Source: Paragordius varius
Taxonomy: Eukaryota > Nematomorpha
Assembly (NCBI GenBank): GCA_964247055.1
Contig: OZ176054.1
Span: forward strand, 6,944,001-7,008,000
DNA: 64,000 nucleotides
Direction of reading: 5' to 3'
A program made the translations under genes and the position numbers. Below are positions 1 to 11,931 of the stretch, one piece after another. Each line of letters starts with the position of its first letter. Within the stretch, counting starts at the first letter, position 1. The notes beneath the pieces were generated by a model. The model saw only the letters and a list, made by a program, of their open reading frames with translations, ran no database searches and was not told the DNA's origin.

Positions 1-1159
1 AATAAAAAACTATATCATGTTTTTATTGATTTACAAAGGGCCTTTGATTGTATCCCCAGGAAGTTGATCACATCCACACTACGAGCCAATAATGTAGATG
101 ATTGGATAATTAAATCAATAGAAATGATGTACTACAAAACAACAAACTGCGTCAGATTAACACTAGGTAACACAGCTTTTGTTCCAAATGAATCTGGTCT
201 TCATCAAGGCTCCATCCTAAGCCCTCTACTCTTCATTTTAATAATGGATTACCTAACAAAAGATATAAAACAAGGCCCACCATCGGAACTTATCTATGCG
301 GACGACATTGTCCTCACCGCAACATCAATGGAAGCATTAAATCAAAAGTACAACACATGGAAATCACACTTAGAAAAGGGTGGAATGAATATAAATATAA
401 GCAAAACAAAGGTAATGATAACGGGTGAAACTGTATATGAACAACCTAAGTTTCCATGTGGAGTATGTGATAAAGTGCTCGCTTATAAAAGGGAAACTAA
501 TCAATAATGACAAATTTATATGTGAATCATGTAAAAATAAAACAATAAATCACTCATCCACTTCCCTAAATTACGTTTATATGGCAGACACCAAAATCGA
601 ATTGGTGAATAATTTCAAATACCTGGGTGATGTCATACATTGCCTAGGTGGAATAAACCAATCAGTTAAATATAGATCCCAACAGGCTTGGGTAAAATAT
701 CATCAACTTAAATTTGTCCTCAAAAATAAACACATATCAGCAAAAAACAAAGGTTTGATTTACAAAGCCGGCATACGTCCCATACTCCTGTATGGTTGCG
801 AAACGTGGCCGATGACAGATTCAATCGAGAAAAAACTAATGAACTTAGAAAAACGGATACTAAATTTATTCCAACCCAATAAGTCAAATTCAAATTTACA
901 TCAACTCTACCAAATTGAACCTTTAAATGTCATGCTCAGAAAAAATAGGCTCAGATATTTCGGACACATCAAACGTGCTCCAGAACAATGGACAAATAAA
1001 ATTTTATCCCTACATCCCGAAGGTAACAATCGCAGGGGCAGACCAACATTCAACTGGGAAAAAACAATAAATAATGATTTAAGTGTTGCCAACATTGATG
1101 ATAACGCCTGGCAGGATCGCAAATATTACAGACAGCTTCTATACGGATACAATGGCTAG
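1..1159 (+). mobile_element. LINE (non-LTR retrotransposon) 3' part: reverse transcriptase and C-terminal region, broken
   Basis: The reading frame is open from base 1, so the element starts outside the window. It shows the reverse transcriptase core in order: FIDLQRAFD (palm motif with the first catalytic Asp, about 28-54), HQGSILSPLLF, and YADDIVL (about 295-315) with the catalytic Asp pair. A C-x2-C pair (CGVC, about 457) follows, and a second C-x2-C (CESC, about 526) lies in the next frame, so there is at least one frameshift between about 460 and 520. The second frame (about 480-1159) carries FKYLGDV, ILLYGCETW and the RRGRPTFNWE tail usual at the end of such LINE proteins, then a stop at 1157-1159. 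An endonuclease domain would lie upstream and is not in the window. The 3' tail continues past the hAT insertion at 1211-4562 and resumes at 4571. The clade was not assigned. Confidence 0.9.
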
Positions 1160-1202
1160 CCATTACACAAAGACGATACGACGACACAAACTTATAATAC
1201 AG

Positions 1203-1210
1203 CCCATGGT
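1203..1210. repeat. Left target-site duplication of hAT element 1
   Basis: The octamer CCCATGGT lies directly before the element and is repeated exactly at 4563-4570 directly after it. An 8-bp duplication is the hallmark of hAT transposition. Removing the element and one copy restores a continuous LINE 3' tail. Confidence 0.95.
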
Positions 1211-4200
1211 TAAGGTGACCAGACGTCCCGCTTTTTCACACTTTGTCCCGCGTCCCACTACGTTTTTAAAATGTCCCGCTTTTTCACGATTATATAAAAA
1301 AAACTTTTTTTAATACAAAGTTTCTTTATCCGTTTAAATTTGATCATTAAATATCTTTAAAATCTATATAAATTTTAAAGTAAACTTTTTATTTTTAAAT
1401 TAAATTTTTTTATTTTTAAATTAAAAATATTTATTTTTTTCGAATTTATATCATATGATTATACACTTTCCCTCCTACTACTACTGTCATTATTATCAAA
1501 AGGCCAAGTTAATACCACAAATCTCTAGATTAAAAGACATTGAGACCACAAATCGGTACTTTACACGTTTATTCCAGAAAATTAAGGTAATATAATATTT
1601 ATTATACTAATATTTCAGTTTTACTACTTGCCACATTATCAAAAAGCCAAATTAATACCACAAATCGTTACCTTACACGTTTTTTTTCAGAAAATTAAGG
1701 TAATATAATATTAATTATAATAGTAGTTTATAAATATGATCACAAAAAGAGGTTGTAAATTCAACAATGAATTAATGAAAAATTTTCCTTTTATTAAAAA
1801 AACGAAGAATGAATCATCTGTTAAATGTCTTATATGCGAGGGGGAATCCACCCTAGCACATGGCGGCAAGCATGATATTACAAAGCATATGGAGACACAG
1901 AAACATAAAAAAATCTTTAGATATGGCGTCATCTTACAAAATGAGCGATTTTTTCGAAAAACCGCTTTTGGAGGGGAAGAAAAAAATTTGACACTAGCTG
2001 AGGGCGTGTTATCTTTTCACGCAGTTCACAATCATTCCTTTAGATCTATGGACTGTACCTCACAGGTTAGTCGCACTTTATTCCATAAAAAATTTACATG
2101 TGCCCGACAAAGGCTGAAGCCATTGAAATACAAAAAGATTTGCTGAAAATTAATTTCGTATCCCTATACTCTGATGCATCAAATCACCATGAAACAAAAT
2201 TATTTCCCACTTTAATAAGATATTTTGATTCAGAACCGGGAGTAAAAATTAAAATTTTAGATTAAAAATTTAAATCCGGTGAAATTCCGAAATAATATTT
2301 ACTTCAATAATGCATATTCTAGAAAAAAATAATTTAAAAGAAAAAATTATCGCATATTGCGCTGACAACACCAATACGAACTTTGGTGGAAAAGCGAGGA
2401 GGGGAACAAAAAATATTTTTTAATAAATTAAGAGATAATCTTAATCAAAACATTATTGACGTTGGGTGTGCAGCGCATATAATACACAACGCTATTCAAA
2501 CAGCTGCTGATTTGTTACCCCTAGATGTGGAAAATGTAGTTGTTAAAATATATTCTTATTTTTATATATACACGGTACGTGTTGAAAGGCTTAAAGAATT
2601 CTGTGAAAATGCAGAAGTCTAATATTAAAAAATGCTTGGTTATTGTAAAACTCGTTAATTAGCTTTTATGCCAGCTATCGAAAGAATTTTAAAAATGTAT
2701 GATCCTTTAAAATCTTTTTTTTATCACAGGCTTTAAAATTTTTTTCGAACGTGATTCTTCAAAAATATGGTTAGAATTCTTACATAATCAAGCTTCTCTC
2801 TTTCAAAATGTTATTAAATTTATAGAAATTTAGGCAATCGAAGTAGCCAATGAAGTTAGTAACCTAAAATTCCAATGTCAAGAACGGTTAGAAAATAATT
2901 TTATACCATTAACCATCCGCAATATAATAAATAACTTAGAAAAACAAGGCTTAATAAATCGCCAAAATATCCTGTACCATATAAAAATGTTTTATACAAA
3001 CTGTAAAGATTATTTGGAAGACTGGACGACGCAATTCAATGAAATTGATCATTTTCATTGGATAACATTAAAATCAGAATTTAATTGGTGCGATGTTCAA
3101 AATTCATTTGATTATATCTGCTCCCAAAAATTCTCAAAAAGTAATCTTTCAGATAACGATCTTTTTTCTGAATATCATTAGCTAAAAGATATATTAATAA
3201 TGAAAAAAACTTAAATTATGGACAAAAGAAAAACAAACAGTAGAAAAGAAATGGTTGGAAATATTTCATCATTTTGAAGCCAAATATATTACATACAATA
3301 ATTTTTTAAAAATTGTGGAATTCGCACTATCTTTACCTGGAACCAACGCTGCTACTGAGCGCGTTTTTTCCACAGTAAATCAGGTGTGGACATCGGAAAA
3401 ATTTAAATGTTGAAACTTTAAAAGCTGTTTTATCTGTTAAATATAATTTGAAAAATTCTTGTGAAGACTTCTACAATATTTTAAAAAATGATAACAATCT
3501 GCTAAAACGCCTTAACTCAAACAAAAAATATACCAAAGAATAAAATATTTTTTTAAAATTTTTGTGTTAAAAAATAAACAAAATTACTTAAAATATTGTA
3601 TAAATCTTCATAATCAAATTATATTTGAACACATAAAATGGCTTTTATTTAACATTTAAATTTGATTCCGTGTCCTTACATAATTTACTGTGGAAAAACG
3701 CGTTTAATAGCAGTGGTTCAGGTAAAGATAATGCAATTTCTATAATTAAAATATTATTGGGAACTTAATTTGTTCAAAAATGATTAATTTAAGCATTTCT
3801 ATCCTACGTATTTTTTTCTGTTGTCCATAATATAAGTTTTCATTCAATATATTTATTTAATAATGAGACTTCATAAAAAAGTGTCATTGTGCACCGTCTT
3901 GTCTTCCAAATAATCGTTTCTGTTTGTATAAAACATTTTTATATTCTGGCTATTCATTGAGCCTTGTTTTTCTGGATGCTTTATAATATTGCGATTAGGT
4001 AATGGTATAAAATTATTTTCTAACCTTTTTTGACTTGGAATTTTGACCTTTGTCCTGTGATAAAAAATAGGATTCTAGGAGATCACATTTTTATAAATAT
4101 TTCGATCGCTGGCGAAAGAGCTAACCAACAGTTCTACAATATCCAAGCATTTTAACATCTATATTTTCTACATCCAGGGGTAACAAATCAGTAGCTGTTT

Positions 4201-4562
4201 GAATAGCGTTGTGTATCTGCCAATAATGTTTTAATTAATATTATTCGCCAAATTGTTAAAAATATTTTTTGTGCCGCTTCTTGCATCACCCAGCGCACTT
4301 TGTGATGATTTCATCTTTATTATTTTTTTTCTAGAATATTACAAAAACTTCACCCTTTATTCGTGCACATGTAAATTTATTGAATAAGTTACAAACAACC
4401 TTTGAGGTACAATTTTTTTTATATTTATAATGTATTTGTGTTAAAAATAAATAAATATTACAATAAATTTTTTGTATAAAAATTTTTGATTGCATCCCCC
4501 AATGACCCCCCCCCCTTATCAGATTTGTCCCGCTTTTTCCTTCAAAAAATCTGGTCACCTTA
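1211..4562 (+). mobile_element. hAT DNA transposon 1 (3,352 bp), decayed, inserted in the LINE tail
   Basis: The ends are inverted repeats starting TAAGGTGACCAGA, read inward from 1211 and on the minus strand from 4562, flanked by the exact 8-bp duplication CCCATGGT. Inside on the plus strand are transposase remnants. A BED-type zinc finger lies at about 1736-1935 (CLIC with downstream His residues), middle parts at about 2160-3180, and a hAT C-terminal dimerisation motif at about 3330-3400 (SLPGTNAATERVFS). Stops and frameshifts separate the pieces, so no intact transposase is present. The stretch from about 3830 to 4330 is an inverted, diverged second copy of the 2380-3190 transposase region and is listed separately. 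Confidence 0.93.
3830..4330 (-). repeat. Inverted, diverged copy of the hAT 1 transposase segment
   Basis: Read on the minus strand, this stretch repeats the order of 2380-3190. Matching landmarks are the ACACAACGCTATTCAAACAG block (2485 region versus 4190-4220), the TTAGAAAATAATTTTATACC block (2887 versus 4000-4025) and AAAATGTTTTATACAAAC (2985 versus 3930). The match is interrupted by small gaps and substitutions. It most likely comes from a related element or an internal inverted duplication inside hAT 1. Confidence 0.8.
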
Positions 4563-4570
4563 CCCATGGT
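4563..4570. repeat. Right target-site duplication of hAT element 1
   Basis: CCCATGGT is identical to the octamer at 1203-1210, and LINE-tail sequence follows it. Confidence 0.95.
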
Positions 4571-4750
4571 GGACTTTAAGCCGCAAAACGTATGTAGATC
4601 AAGCACCATATGAGAGAAATAAACATTAAGATCAAAAAACAGCTGTTTTCGTATTTTAATTATAAGTTTTTTAGAAACGATTAACGTGGAATATGAATGT
4701 TTATTTTTAAGAAAACAAAACAAAACACATAAAGTATTAAAAGAGTATAT
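4571..4750 (+). mobile_element. Remainder of the LINE 3' tail and flank
   Basis: Non-coding continuation of the LINE 3' end after the hAT insertion. It contains an AATAAA near 4618 and becomes A/T-rich. The boundary with the next repeat, near 4750, is approximate. Confidence 0.5.
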
Positions 4751-4751
4751 T

Positions 4752-6547
4752 GGAAAACGTGTTGGAACATTCGATTTCAAATATGACTTTTTTTGCTTAT
4801 TTTGATTGCGCCGAACATAGTCGGCCCGTTTTTTCAATTTAGGTCCTCTTTTTACCCGCTCCCCCCGTAAAATCCCATTTTTTTTAAAAAAAACTGTCCA
4901 CAAAAATATTTTTTTATTCTATATTGCCCAAGGTATGCGTAAAAATTCAAAAGGGATTCCAGATATTCCCTGTTAAAAGGCAAAAATTTTGGTCGAGCGT
5001 TTTTTTATATTGGGTGCTGGGTAAGGAGATACCCGCTAAAAACTGCCCCATCATATCAAAATAGCGTGCCTTTGGGGTAAATTTCAGAAAACCTAGCCAT
5101 ATAAGCTCAATAGGGTGCTTAAAATATTACCCCTAACAAGGCAAAATTTAGATCCTACGGTTTTTTTAAAATTAGTCGTTAATTAAGCCCTTCACGTCCT
5201 GAAAAATGCGCCACCATAAAATGATTTTTTAATTTTGAGGAATTTTTCCATAAACTAATGAGAGATGGAATCAATCATAATTCCAGGTATTCTTCGTAAA
5301 AAAACAAAAATTTTAATCAAGCGCTCTTTTTATATCAGCCTCTGGGTAGCGAGCTACCCGCCTAAAACTGCGCCACCACATCAAAATTGCGGTGTTTAAG
5401 ACTTAATTTTCAGAAAAATTATCAGCCCATATAAGTTTAATAAGGGCCTGAAATACTACCCTTAAGAAGGCAAAAATTTAAGTAAAGCTGTTTTTTTAAA
5501 TTAGCTGTTAATTAGGCCCTTTATGCCCTAAAAAATGCGGCATCATTGAACTAATATTTAGTTTTGAAGCCATTCTTCCACAAATTATTAAAAAGATATG
5601 GAATGAATGATGATTCCAGGTATTCCCCTATAAAGGCAAAAAAATTTATCGCCGTCTTTTTTATATTGGTCCGGGTACGGGGCTACCCGCCAACAACTGC
5701 GCCACCATATCGATACAGCGTGACTTTGGAGGCAAATTTTAGAAAACTTATCAGGTATGAGTTCAATAAGGGCATGAAATATTACCCGTAAAGAGACAAA
5801 AATTTAAGTGGAACGGTGTTATTAAATTACCCCTTTATTCGGCCCTTGCCCTGAAAAATGCGCCATCATAGAAAGACTTTTTGGTTTTTAGGCATTTTTT
5901 GAAAATTTTACTAGAGAATATGCAATCAAGCCTAATTCCAGGTATTACCCGAATTAAAGCCAAAATTTTAATCGAGCGTTTTTTTGTTTCACCCCTGGTT
6001 AGAGGGCTACCCGCGTAAAACTCGTCACCATATCGATACAGCATGCCTTTGGAGCCAAATTTCAGAAAACCTATGAGTCTAATAATATGGAATCCATAAT
6101 AATTCCAGATATTCCCCATATAAAGACAAAAAATTTGCCCAGCGCCTTTTTATACCTGTCCCTGGGTTAGAAGTACCCTCCAAAAACTGCGCCATTATAT
6201 AGAAATTGCGTTGTTTTGAGCTAAACAGAAAATTTATGAAGCCATATGAGCTCATTAAAAGCTTAAAATGTTTTTATTAGCCGTTTTGGGGCCATGCCCT
6301 CAAAATAAACATCATATAACGATTATTTAGTGTTGAGGTATTTTTCGAATAACCCACGAGATGATGATATCAAAGATGATTCCAAATATTTGCCCTATAT
6401 AGGCAAAGAATTTAACTCAGCGCTCTTTGCATATAGGTCTACAAGCAGGGGTCTACCGGTTTTAAACTGAGACGCCATACAAAAATGGCCTGGTTTTGGA
6501 GCTAATTTTCGAAAAACTTAAGAAACCATACGAGTTCAGTTAAACAC
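4752..6547 (+). repeat. Left arm of a foldback-like element: degenerate ~326-bp tandem units
   Basis: The arm opens with a unique lead (about 4752-4930, including GATTGCGCCGAACATAGTC). Repeated units follow, each marked by ATTCCAGGTATT-like starts near 4954, 5280, 5612, 5936, 6101 and 6380. The period is about 324-332 bp for the first units and shorter for the last two. Each full unit carries GCGCCACCA-like and GGCAAAAATTT-like blocks and a short palindrome on the theme GGGTA..TACCC. The innermost part (about 6295-6545) matches the innermost part of the right arm (about 11030-11230) in inverted orientation, including a shared ACCGGTTTTAAACTGAGACG block. So the arms are true inverted copies and not two unrelated arrays. 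Confidence 0.85.
5344..5359. repeat. Perfect palindrome inside the tandem unit
   Basis: GGGTAGC-GA-GCTACCC is a perfect 7-bp stem with a 2-nt centre. Equivalent sites in the other units (about 5021, 5675 and 6000) keep the GGGT..TACCC outline with changes in the middle, so the hairpin is a recurring part of the unit. Confidence 0.75.
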
Positions 6548-8924
6548 ATTCTGGCGAGTTTGTATAATATCGATCATTCTTTCCTTTAAAAGGGGACCAC
6601 AAATGATTTATATGTGCCTTGATCCTAGCTATGTGAACACAATTTCAAAAATACTTTTAACCTTGATTTTGTAAAACTAAAATCTTAAAATATAAACAAT
6701 GATAATTGAGTATTAACTTTAATAAGGGACATTTAAAATATGGTCATTTCAAGTAAACATATTTGAGCCTATGCAAAAACCCGTAAAAGAATAAATAAAA
6801 ATATTCTGTTTATTAAATATTTTTTTTATTATTTTTATTATTACCTCTATTTATTGCAAATTATTAAGTATAATTATCGGTGAGACTACGTCACATCGAA
6901 GCGTGACAGGGACAGCTAGTAATATTATAAAAATATATGTTATTTTTCAAAACTATAACTTATTAGGGGAAAAATATTTAAGTGTGAATTTGAAATGTTC
7001 AAAGGGGATTCGAAACCTATGGGTGAAATGGGACACTTTCGGTGTTAAAATTTCTAAATTGAATTTACAGATCACGGGTGTACGGCCGCGAATTAAATTC
7101 TGTAATGTAAAATTTTTTGACAATTCAAAACATATTTTATGATTTAAAAATATGTTAAAAAAATTGTCATATTTATTATTAATTTATTAAACTCTGAAAA
7201 ATTTTACTAAATTCTATGAACACCATTGATTGTTCCTTGACTAAATCTTTTATACATACAGTTTTTTTTAATTTTTGCAAGGAAATAGCAAGCTCAGTCC
7301 TTACATGGTAAAATAAATTAAATTATTCACATTGTAATGTATTTTTTCAAAAATTATGTTTATATATTTATTGAATATCCGCCAGTTTTTGACTGGAAAT
7401 GAGGGTCATATGTGTTGGCTACTTATGTTCAAAAGCTTTTGAAGGACAGATTCATTTTTTGGTGTTATTGAATTATTTTTTCTGGGGCTTAAGGGGTTAA
7501 AAATTGATTTGGGTCATAACCCAAAAATCCAATTTATGAAACGCTTATAAAAATTTAGAAGAGAGAATTATTTTTTTATACATATTACGGTATTAGTGAT
7601 GATTTTTTTGCTAAGCGTAAGCACCTTTTCGTAAAGTAAATAGCAAAAAATATTTATTTAGTATATATGCGTTAAGTAAATATTATTCACATCATTTTTA
7701 CGTCATTATCATATATAATACATAACATTAACTGATAAAAACTTTCAATTTTGGGAAAAATTGATCAAACTTGATGATAAATTCGCCGCTTAAAACAAAT
7801 AACATCCAAAAACAACAATAATAATCATCAATCTTACAATTACTTTGTTTGTTTGACATCATAACCATAAAATTTCGTAACAAAACTTTACTTTTATCTA
7901 TCTACATGACAATTGCCTACATTTTGACAATGATGAATGATCCCGATTCTTTTTTAGGTATTATAATTTTTTTTAATCACCTTTTAAAAGTTATATATTG
8001 TATTTTTTCTTACCAATAATTATATATAAAAAATATTTTTATATTTTCGCTTAAAATCACTTTTATTAAAGAAGAATCGAATTTAGGCAGAATATCATTT
8101 TTCCCACAAAGTATTAAATCATCAGAACATGTCTATACAGAAGTTTTCCAACTTTCCAAGCCCTAATTATCCCCCTAAAATTAAGCTGAAACATTGGCGT
8201 TGCTCTCCAATAACAATATATATATATATATATATAACCAAAATAGGGGCTTCTTTTAAAGATTATTATAAAATGCTAGAACGAAAACCGAAACCTGTTG
8301 GAATTCTGAAACAATTGTAATATGAGATTAAAAATGCGCTACCGGGACAGATTTTGATTTGGAACCGTCAGAAACACGGCTTTTTAGATGTTTTTAAAAC
8401 ACAATTTAGGCGACAAAAAACACTACAATCAATAAAATGAAATTTACTGTCATTTGTAGGGTATAAACACTTTGAAATATATTTAATAAGCAAAATAACA
8501 GATGATTTAGGAAATTTAAATGTGAAAATTTAGAATTTTTAATCTTGCCAAGATTAAAGAATATTAATTGGATTTTTAGTAACATATTCAGATAATTGAA
8601 CGTTTTTAACATATAATGTTCGAATTATAAAATTACGTTAACACCGGATATCATTATATTGTGTAATCAAATATGACATACTACTTGCATTTTTATACAA
8701 TTTTATTTATTTATTTAGACACATCTTATTGAAATAGCATTATATTTGATTCAATAACTTTTATCTTTATTATGCATTGTTTTTATAAAATTCGAAAATT
8801 GATGTTCCTATATTTCTTTAGATAAACCATTTTTTGTTGCCGGTGTTTACCAAAACCGGTTCCATATTTTAAAAAACAGATTCTCGAACTGTTTATAAAG
8901 AGAGAATATGAAATTACTTTAAAG

Positions 8925-9208
8925 CAGTGGTCCCAAAAGAAGGGCGAGAAAGATTGGGATGTTTAATTAAAAAACAAAACTTAAAACATATTGAAAGATT
9001 TCAGCTGCGAATTAACAAAAATTGTCATCGATATGAAAAAAATATTTCAAAATGTGCTGATATCAGGATCTCATTGATTGGGATTTTTATAATATTATTA
9101 ATATAATATATTTTACTTTTTTATCTTGGGATTTTTTTGAGAAGGGAACCCAAGAATTTTTATTTTCAATTTGGTGGGGCGTTAGAAAAAATAGGTTGGG
9201 AATCACTG
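8925..9208. mobile_element. hAT-type MITE, 284 bp
   Basis: The ends are CAGTGGTCCCAA on the left and TTGGGAATCACTG on the right, imperfect inverted repeats of the CAGTG type seen in hAT elements. The exact 8-bp duplication CTTTAAAG flanks it at 8917-8924 and 9209-9216. It has no coding capacity. The end sequence resembles hAT element 2 (11932-13876), which could have supplied the transposase. Confidence 0.92.
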
Positions 9209-9388
9209 CTTTAAAGCATTGCCAAAATATAGCAATAGTTACCCACTCCGGTTTTGGATTCATTAAATAATTTAATCACAAACTGCGATAAAATTACGGA
9301 CTTTTAGGGGGAGCGCGCGTATGGGCACGCGATACAAAAGGGTACTATTCGTTTTTTGTTTGTATTTGAGGTCTTTTCTATTTTTTGC

Positions 9389-9407
9389 GGGGGGGGGGGG
9401 GGGGGGG
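9389..9407 (+). repeat. Poly-G run of about 19 bases
   Basis: An unbroken G tract in otherwise AT-rich DNA. Shorter G runs lie near 9560 and 10831, and a C run near 4507. It marks no gene. Run lengths in a draft assembly are unreliable. Confidence 0.85.
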
Positions 9408-9939
9408 TTGGTATACAGTCGACCTCACATAAAACACCGAATGTGGGGTATAGTATTTACACAACTATAAAAAGATTATGGCTAAACCCAGAGCCCAATT
9501 TAATAATCTAAAAAGAAGCATGATGTGAGCTCATAAGTTATAAGGTTTTTAAGAAATTGGGGGGGGGGGTAATAGTTGAAGGGAAAGAATTCATACTATA
9601 ATTTATTTTACTCAATATTTGCAAAATATTTAAATAAATTCATATTTTTTTCTTTGTAGGTTATGGCCTTCTATATTTAACTTTTGATGCTTAACTAACC
9701 GAACAACCTCATAATACTTGCCAAACCACGTGGGAAATTAATTATGTATATAATAATGTAATAATAACTATATTTGTGAATAATTATAAATAAATATACT
9801 ATAAAGTATTGTATATTTGGCCCTTTTGCTATATATATTCAAGCCAAAATCAGGCCACTCAAATAAAATAGTTTATATATTCTTCGATTTGGGTTATGTA
9901 AATAAAATTGGGTATTATATCAATCAATTTTTTGATAGC

Positions 9940-10189
9940 ATACCATTTACTTTTCAAATTCATCCTTGTAATTAAAATTTACCCTAAAATAATGTGTTTC
10001 TTTTAAGATTAAAATTACCCAAATTTTTTTATATTTTAAAATTATAAAATTTTGTTTAAAATCAAAATAATACTGATAATAATAAACTATGCCATAAAAA
10101 TATATTTCATATTAATGATAAGTTATATTAACCCAAATCATAATTTATTTTTAGGGTGAATGTTCAAGGGTGAATATTGGAAATGGTAT
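9940..10189. mobile_element. ATACC-family MITE, copy 1
   Basis: It begins ATACCATTTAC and ends with the inverse (GGAAATGGTAT). Just inside are matching blocks on the theme TTCAAATT(C)A(C)CCTT and TTTACCCTAAAATAATGTGTTT, repeated in inverted form near the other end. Copies of the same layout lie at 26302, 30183 and 34392, and a half copy at 32937. Confidence 0.85.
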
Positions 10190-10791
10190 AATATACTATT
10201 TACACGGCTAAATTAAGAAGAGAATCCAGATATTTTGGAACCGAATGAAAATTTTTTGTACAGCTTTCATTCTTAATTTAAATGATAGGAAATACTTTGT
10301 ATAATTAATTATTTTGCCTCAAAATGGGTCCCTTAAATTTTGAGGGAATTGTATTAATTTATGGCTTACATATTCTTTTTATGTTGGGTATTCACTGTTG
10401 TCCTAAAATTTTAAAGTAATGTATGATTCAATACAAAAAAACAAATAAAAATTACGCAATCCTAATTTAAAACCGTTTAAAGTGGCGCGCACTTAAGACA
10501 AACTGAAGTGAACTCTGAGAATAACCTAATCAAGGGAAATAAACCTTATAAGCCTTTTTGATATTAAAAATACTTTTACATACAAAAATAAATATCTAAA
10601 AAATGAAGAAGAATATTTTTAATTTGTTAATATACATAGTGGTAAGGGGTACAAAAACTTTGCATTTTTTTTAAATTGCGACCCCAGAATCGACTTATAG
10701 AAAAATTATAGCAACGGAAATATAACAGAAAACTTTTTGTATATAATTTGTTAAAAAAACATTTTTTATATATTACTAGTGTAAATCTAGT

Positions 10792-10874
10792 GCTGCTACG
10801 CAGCCCGAGGAAGTCCTTCGGACTTCTGGGGGAGGGGGGGGACTATTTGAAAAAAAGGATCAATAAAATGATCC
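10792..10874. repeat. Three consecutive short hairpins
   Basis: GCTGC-TAC-GCAGC lies at 10792-10804, GAAGTCC-TTC-GGACTTC at 10810-10826, and GGATCA-6 nt-TGATCC at 10857-10874. All stems are perfect. A G-rich tract separates the second and third. This sits just inside the inner edge of the right foldback arm. Confidence 0.8.
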
Positions 10875-11923
10875 ATATATGTGGATTATTTCGAAACATT
10901 ATTTAATAGTTATGATCTCATAGGATTTTCTAAATGTTGTATTCATACTAATATATTGTTTACTGGTGTAAAGGTTCCAAATTGACGGCTAACGGAAAAA
11001 ACCGCTATACTATTATTTTTACCTTTTTATGCGTAATGTTTAAAGCCTAAATTGAACTCGTATGGCTTCTTTTTAAAAATTATCAAAGCCATGCCATTTT
11101 TGTATGGCGTCTCAGTTTTAAACCGGTAGACCCCAACCCATAGGCCTATATGGAAAAAGCGCTGAGACCATCGTCTCATGGGATATTTTAAAAAATACCT
11201 CAACACTAAATAATCGTTATATGATGGCGTAGGGCATAAAGGCCCCAAATTAACGGCTAATAAAAAAAGGCCTGACCTTAATTTTACCTAGTTACGGGTA
11301 ATATTTCGAACGTTAAATGAGCTCATATGGCATAAGTTTTCTTTAAAATAGTTCCAAAACAGCGTAATTTCTATATAGTGGCGCAGTTTTTGGCGGTATA
11401 CTCCCTACCCAGAGGCTGATACAAAAAAGCGCTTGATTAATATTTTTGCCTTTATATGGAGAATACGTCGAATCATGATTGATTCCATATGCTCTTATTA
11501 GTTTTTGGAAAAATTGCCTTAAAATTAAAAAATCATTCTATGGTGGCGCTTTTTTCAGGGCGTGAAGGGCCTAATTAACGGCTAATTTTAAAAACCGCAC
11601 GATCTAAATTTTTGCCTTGTTACGGGTAATATTTTAAGCACCTATTGAACTCATATGGCCTGATAGGTTTTCTGGAATTTAGCCCCAAAAGCACGCTATT
11701 TCGATATTACGGGTCACTTTTTCGGGGGTAGCTCCTTACCCAGCAGCTATCATAAAGAAACGCTTGACTAAAAATTTTGCCTTTTAACAGGGAATATGTG
11801 GAATCCTTATTGAACTTTTACGGTCTCATACCTTGATCGAAAAATAGATTCAAAAAATTATTTTTGTGGGCTTTGTTTTTTGAAAAAAATGGCATTTTAC
11901 GGGGGGGAGCGGGTAAAAAGAGG

Positions 11924-11931
11924 GCCTAAAT
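11924..11931. repeat. Left target-site duplication of hAT element 2
   Basis: GCCTAAAT, repeated exactly at 13877-13884 on the other side of the element. Confidence 0.93.

Larger units (their letters stand above)
6548..10984. other. Spacer between the foldback arms; no recognised gene
   Basis: About 4.4 kb of AT-rich sequence. The longest open frames are under 80 codons and show no family likeness. A 284-bp hAT-like MITE (8925-9208), an ATACC MITE (9940-10189), a 19-base G run (9389-9407) and a run of three hairpins (10792-10874) lie in it. No transposase, polymerase or integrase frame is visible. Confidence 0.6.

Noticed and set aside
4331-4903. 190-codon open frame on the minus strand
   Set aside because: It runs across the hAT 1 end, the LINE tail and the foldback lead, has no family likeness and is of AT-rich low complexity.
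5835-6119. 94-codon minus-strand open frame
   Set aside because: It spans the tandem units of the foldback arm, where neighbouring units do not keep the frame open.
6903-7142. 79-codon open frame in the foldback spacer
   Set aside because: No recognised motif, no splice context and no second copy seen; likely chance.
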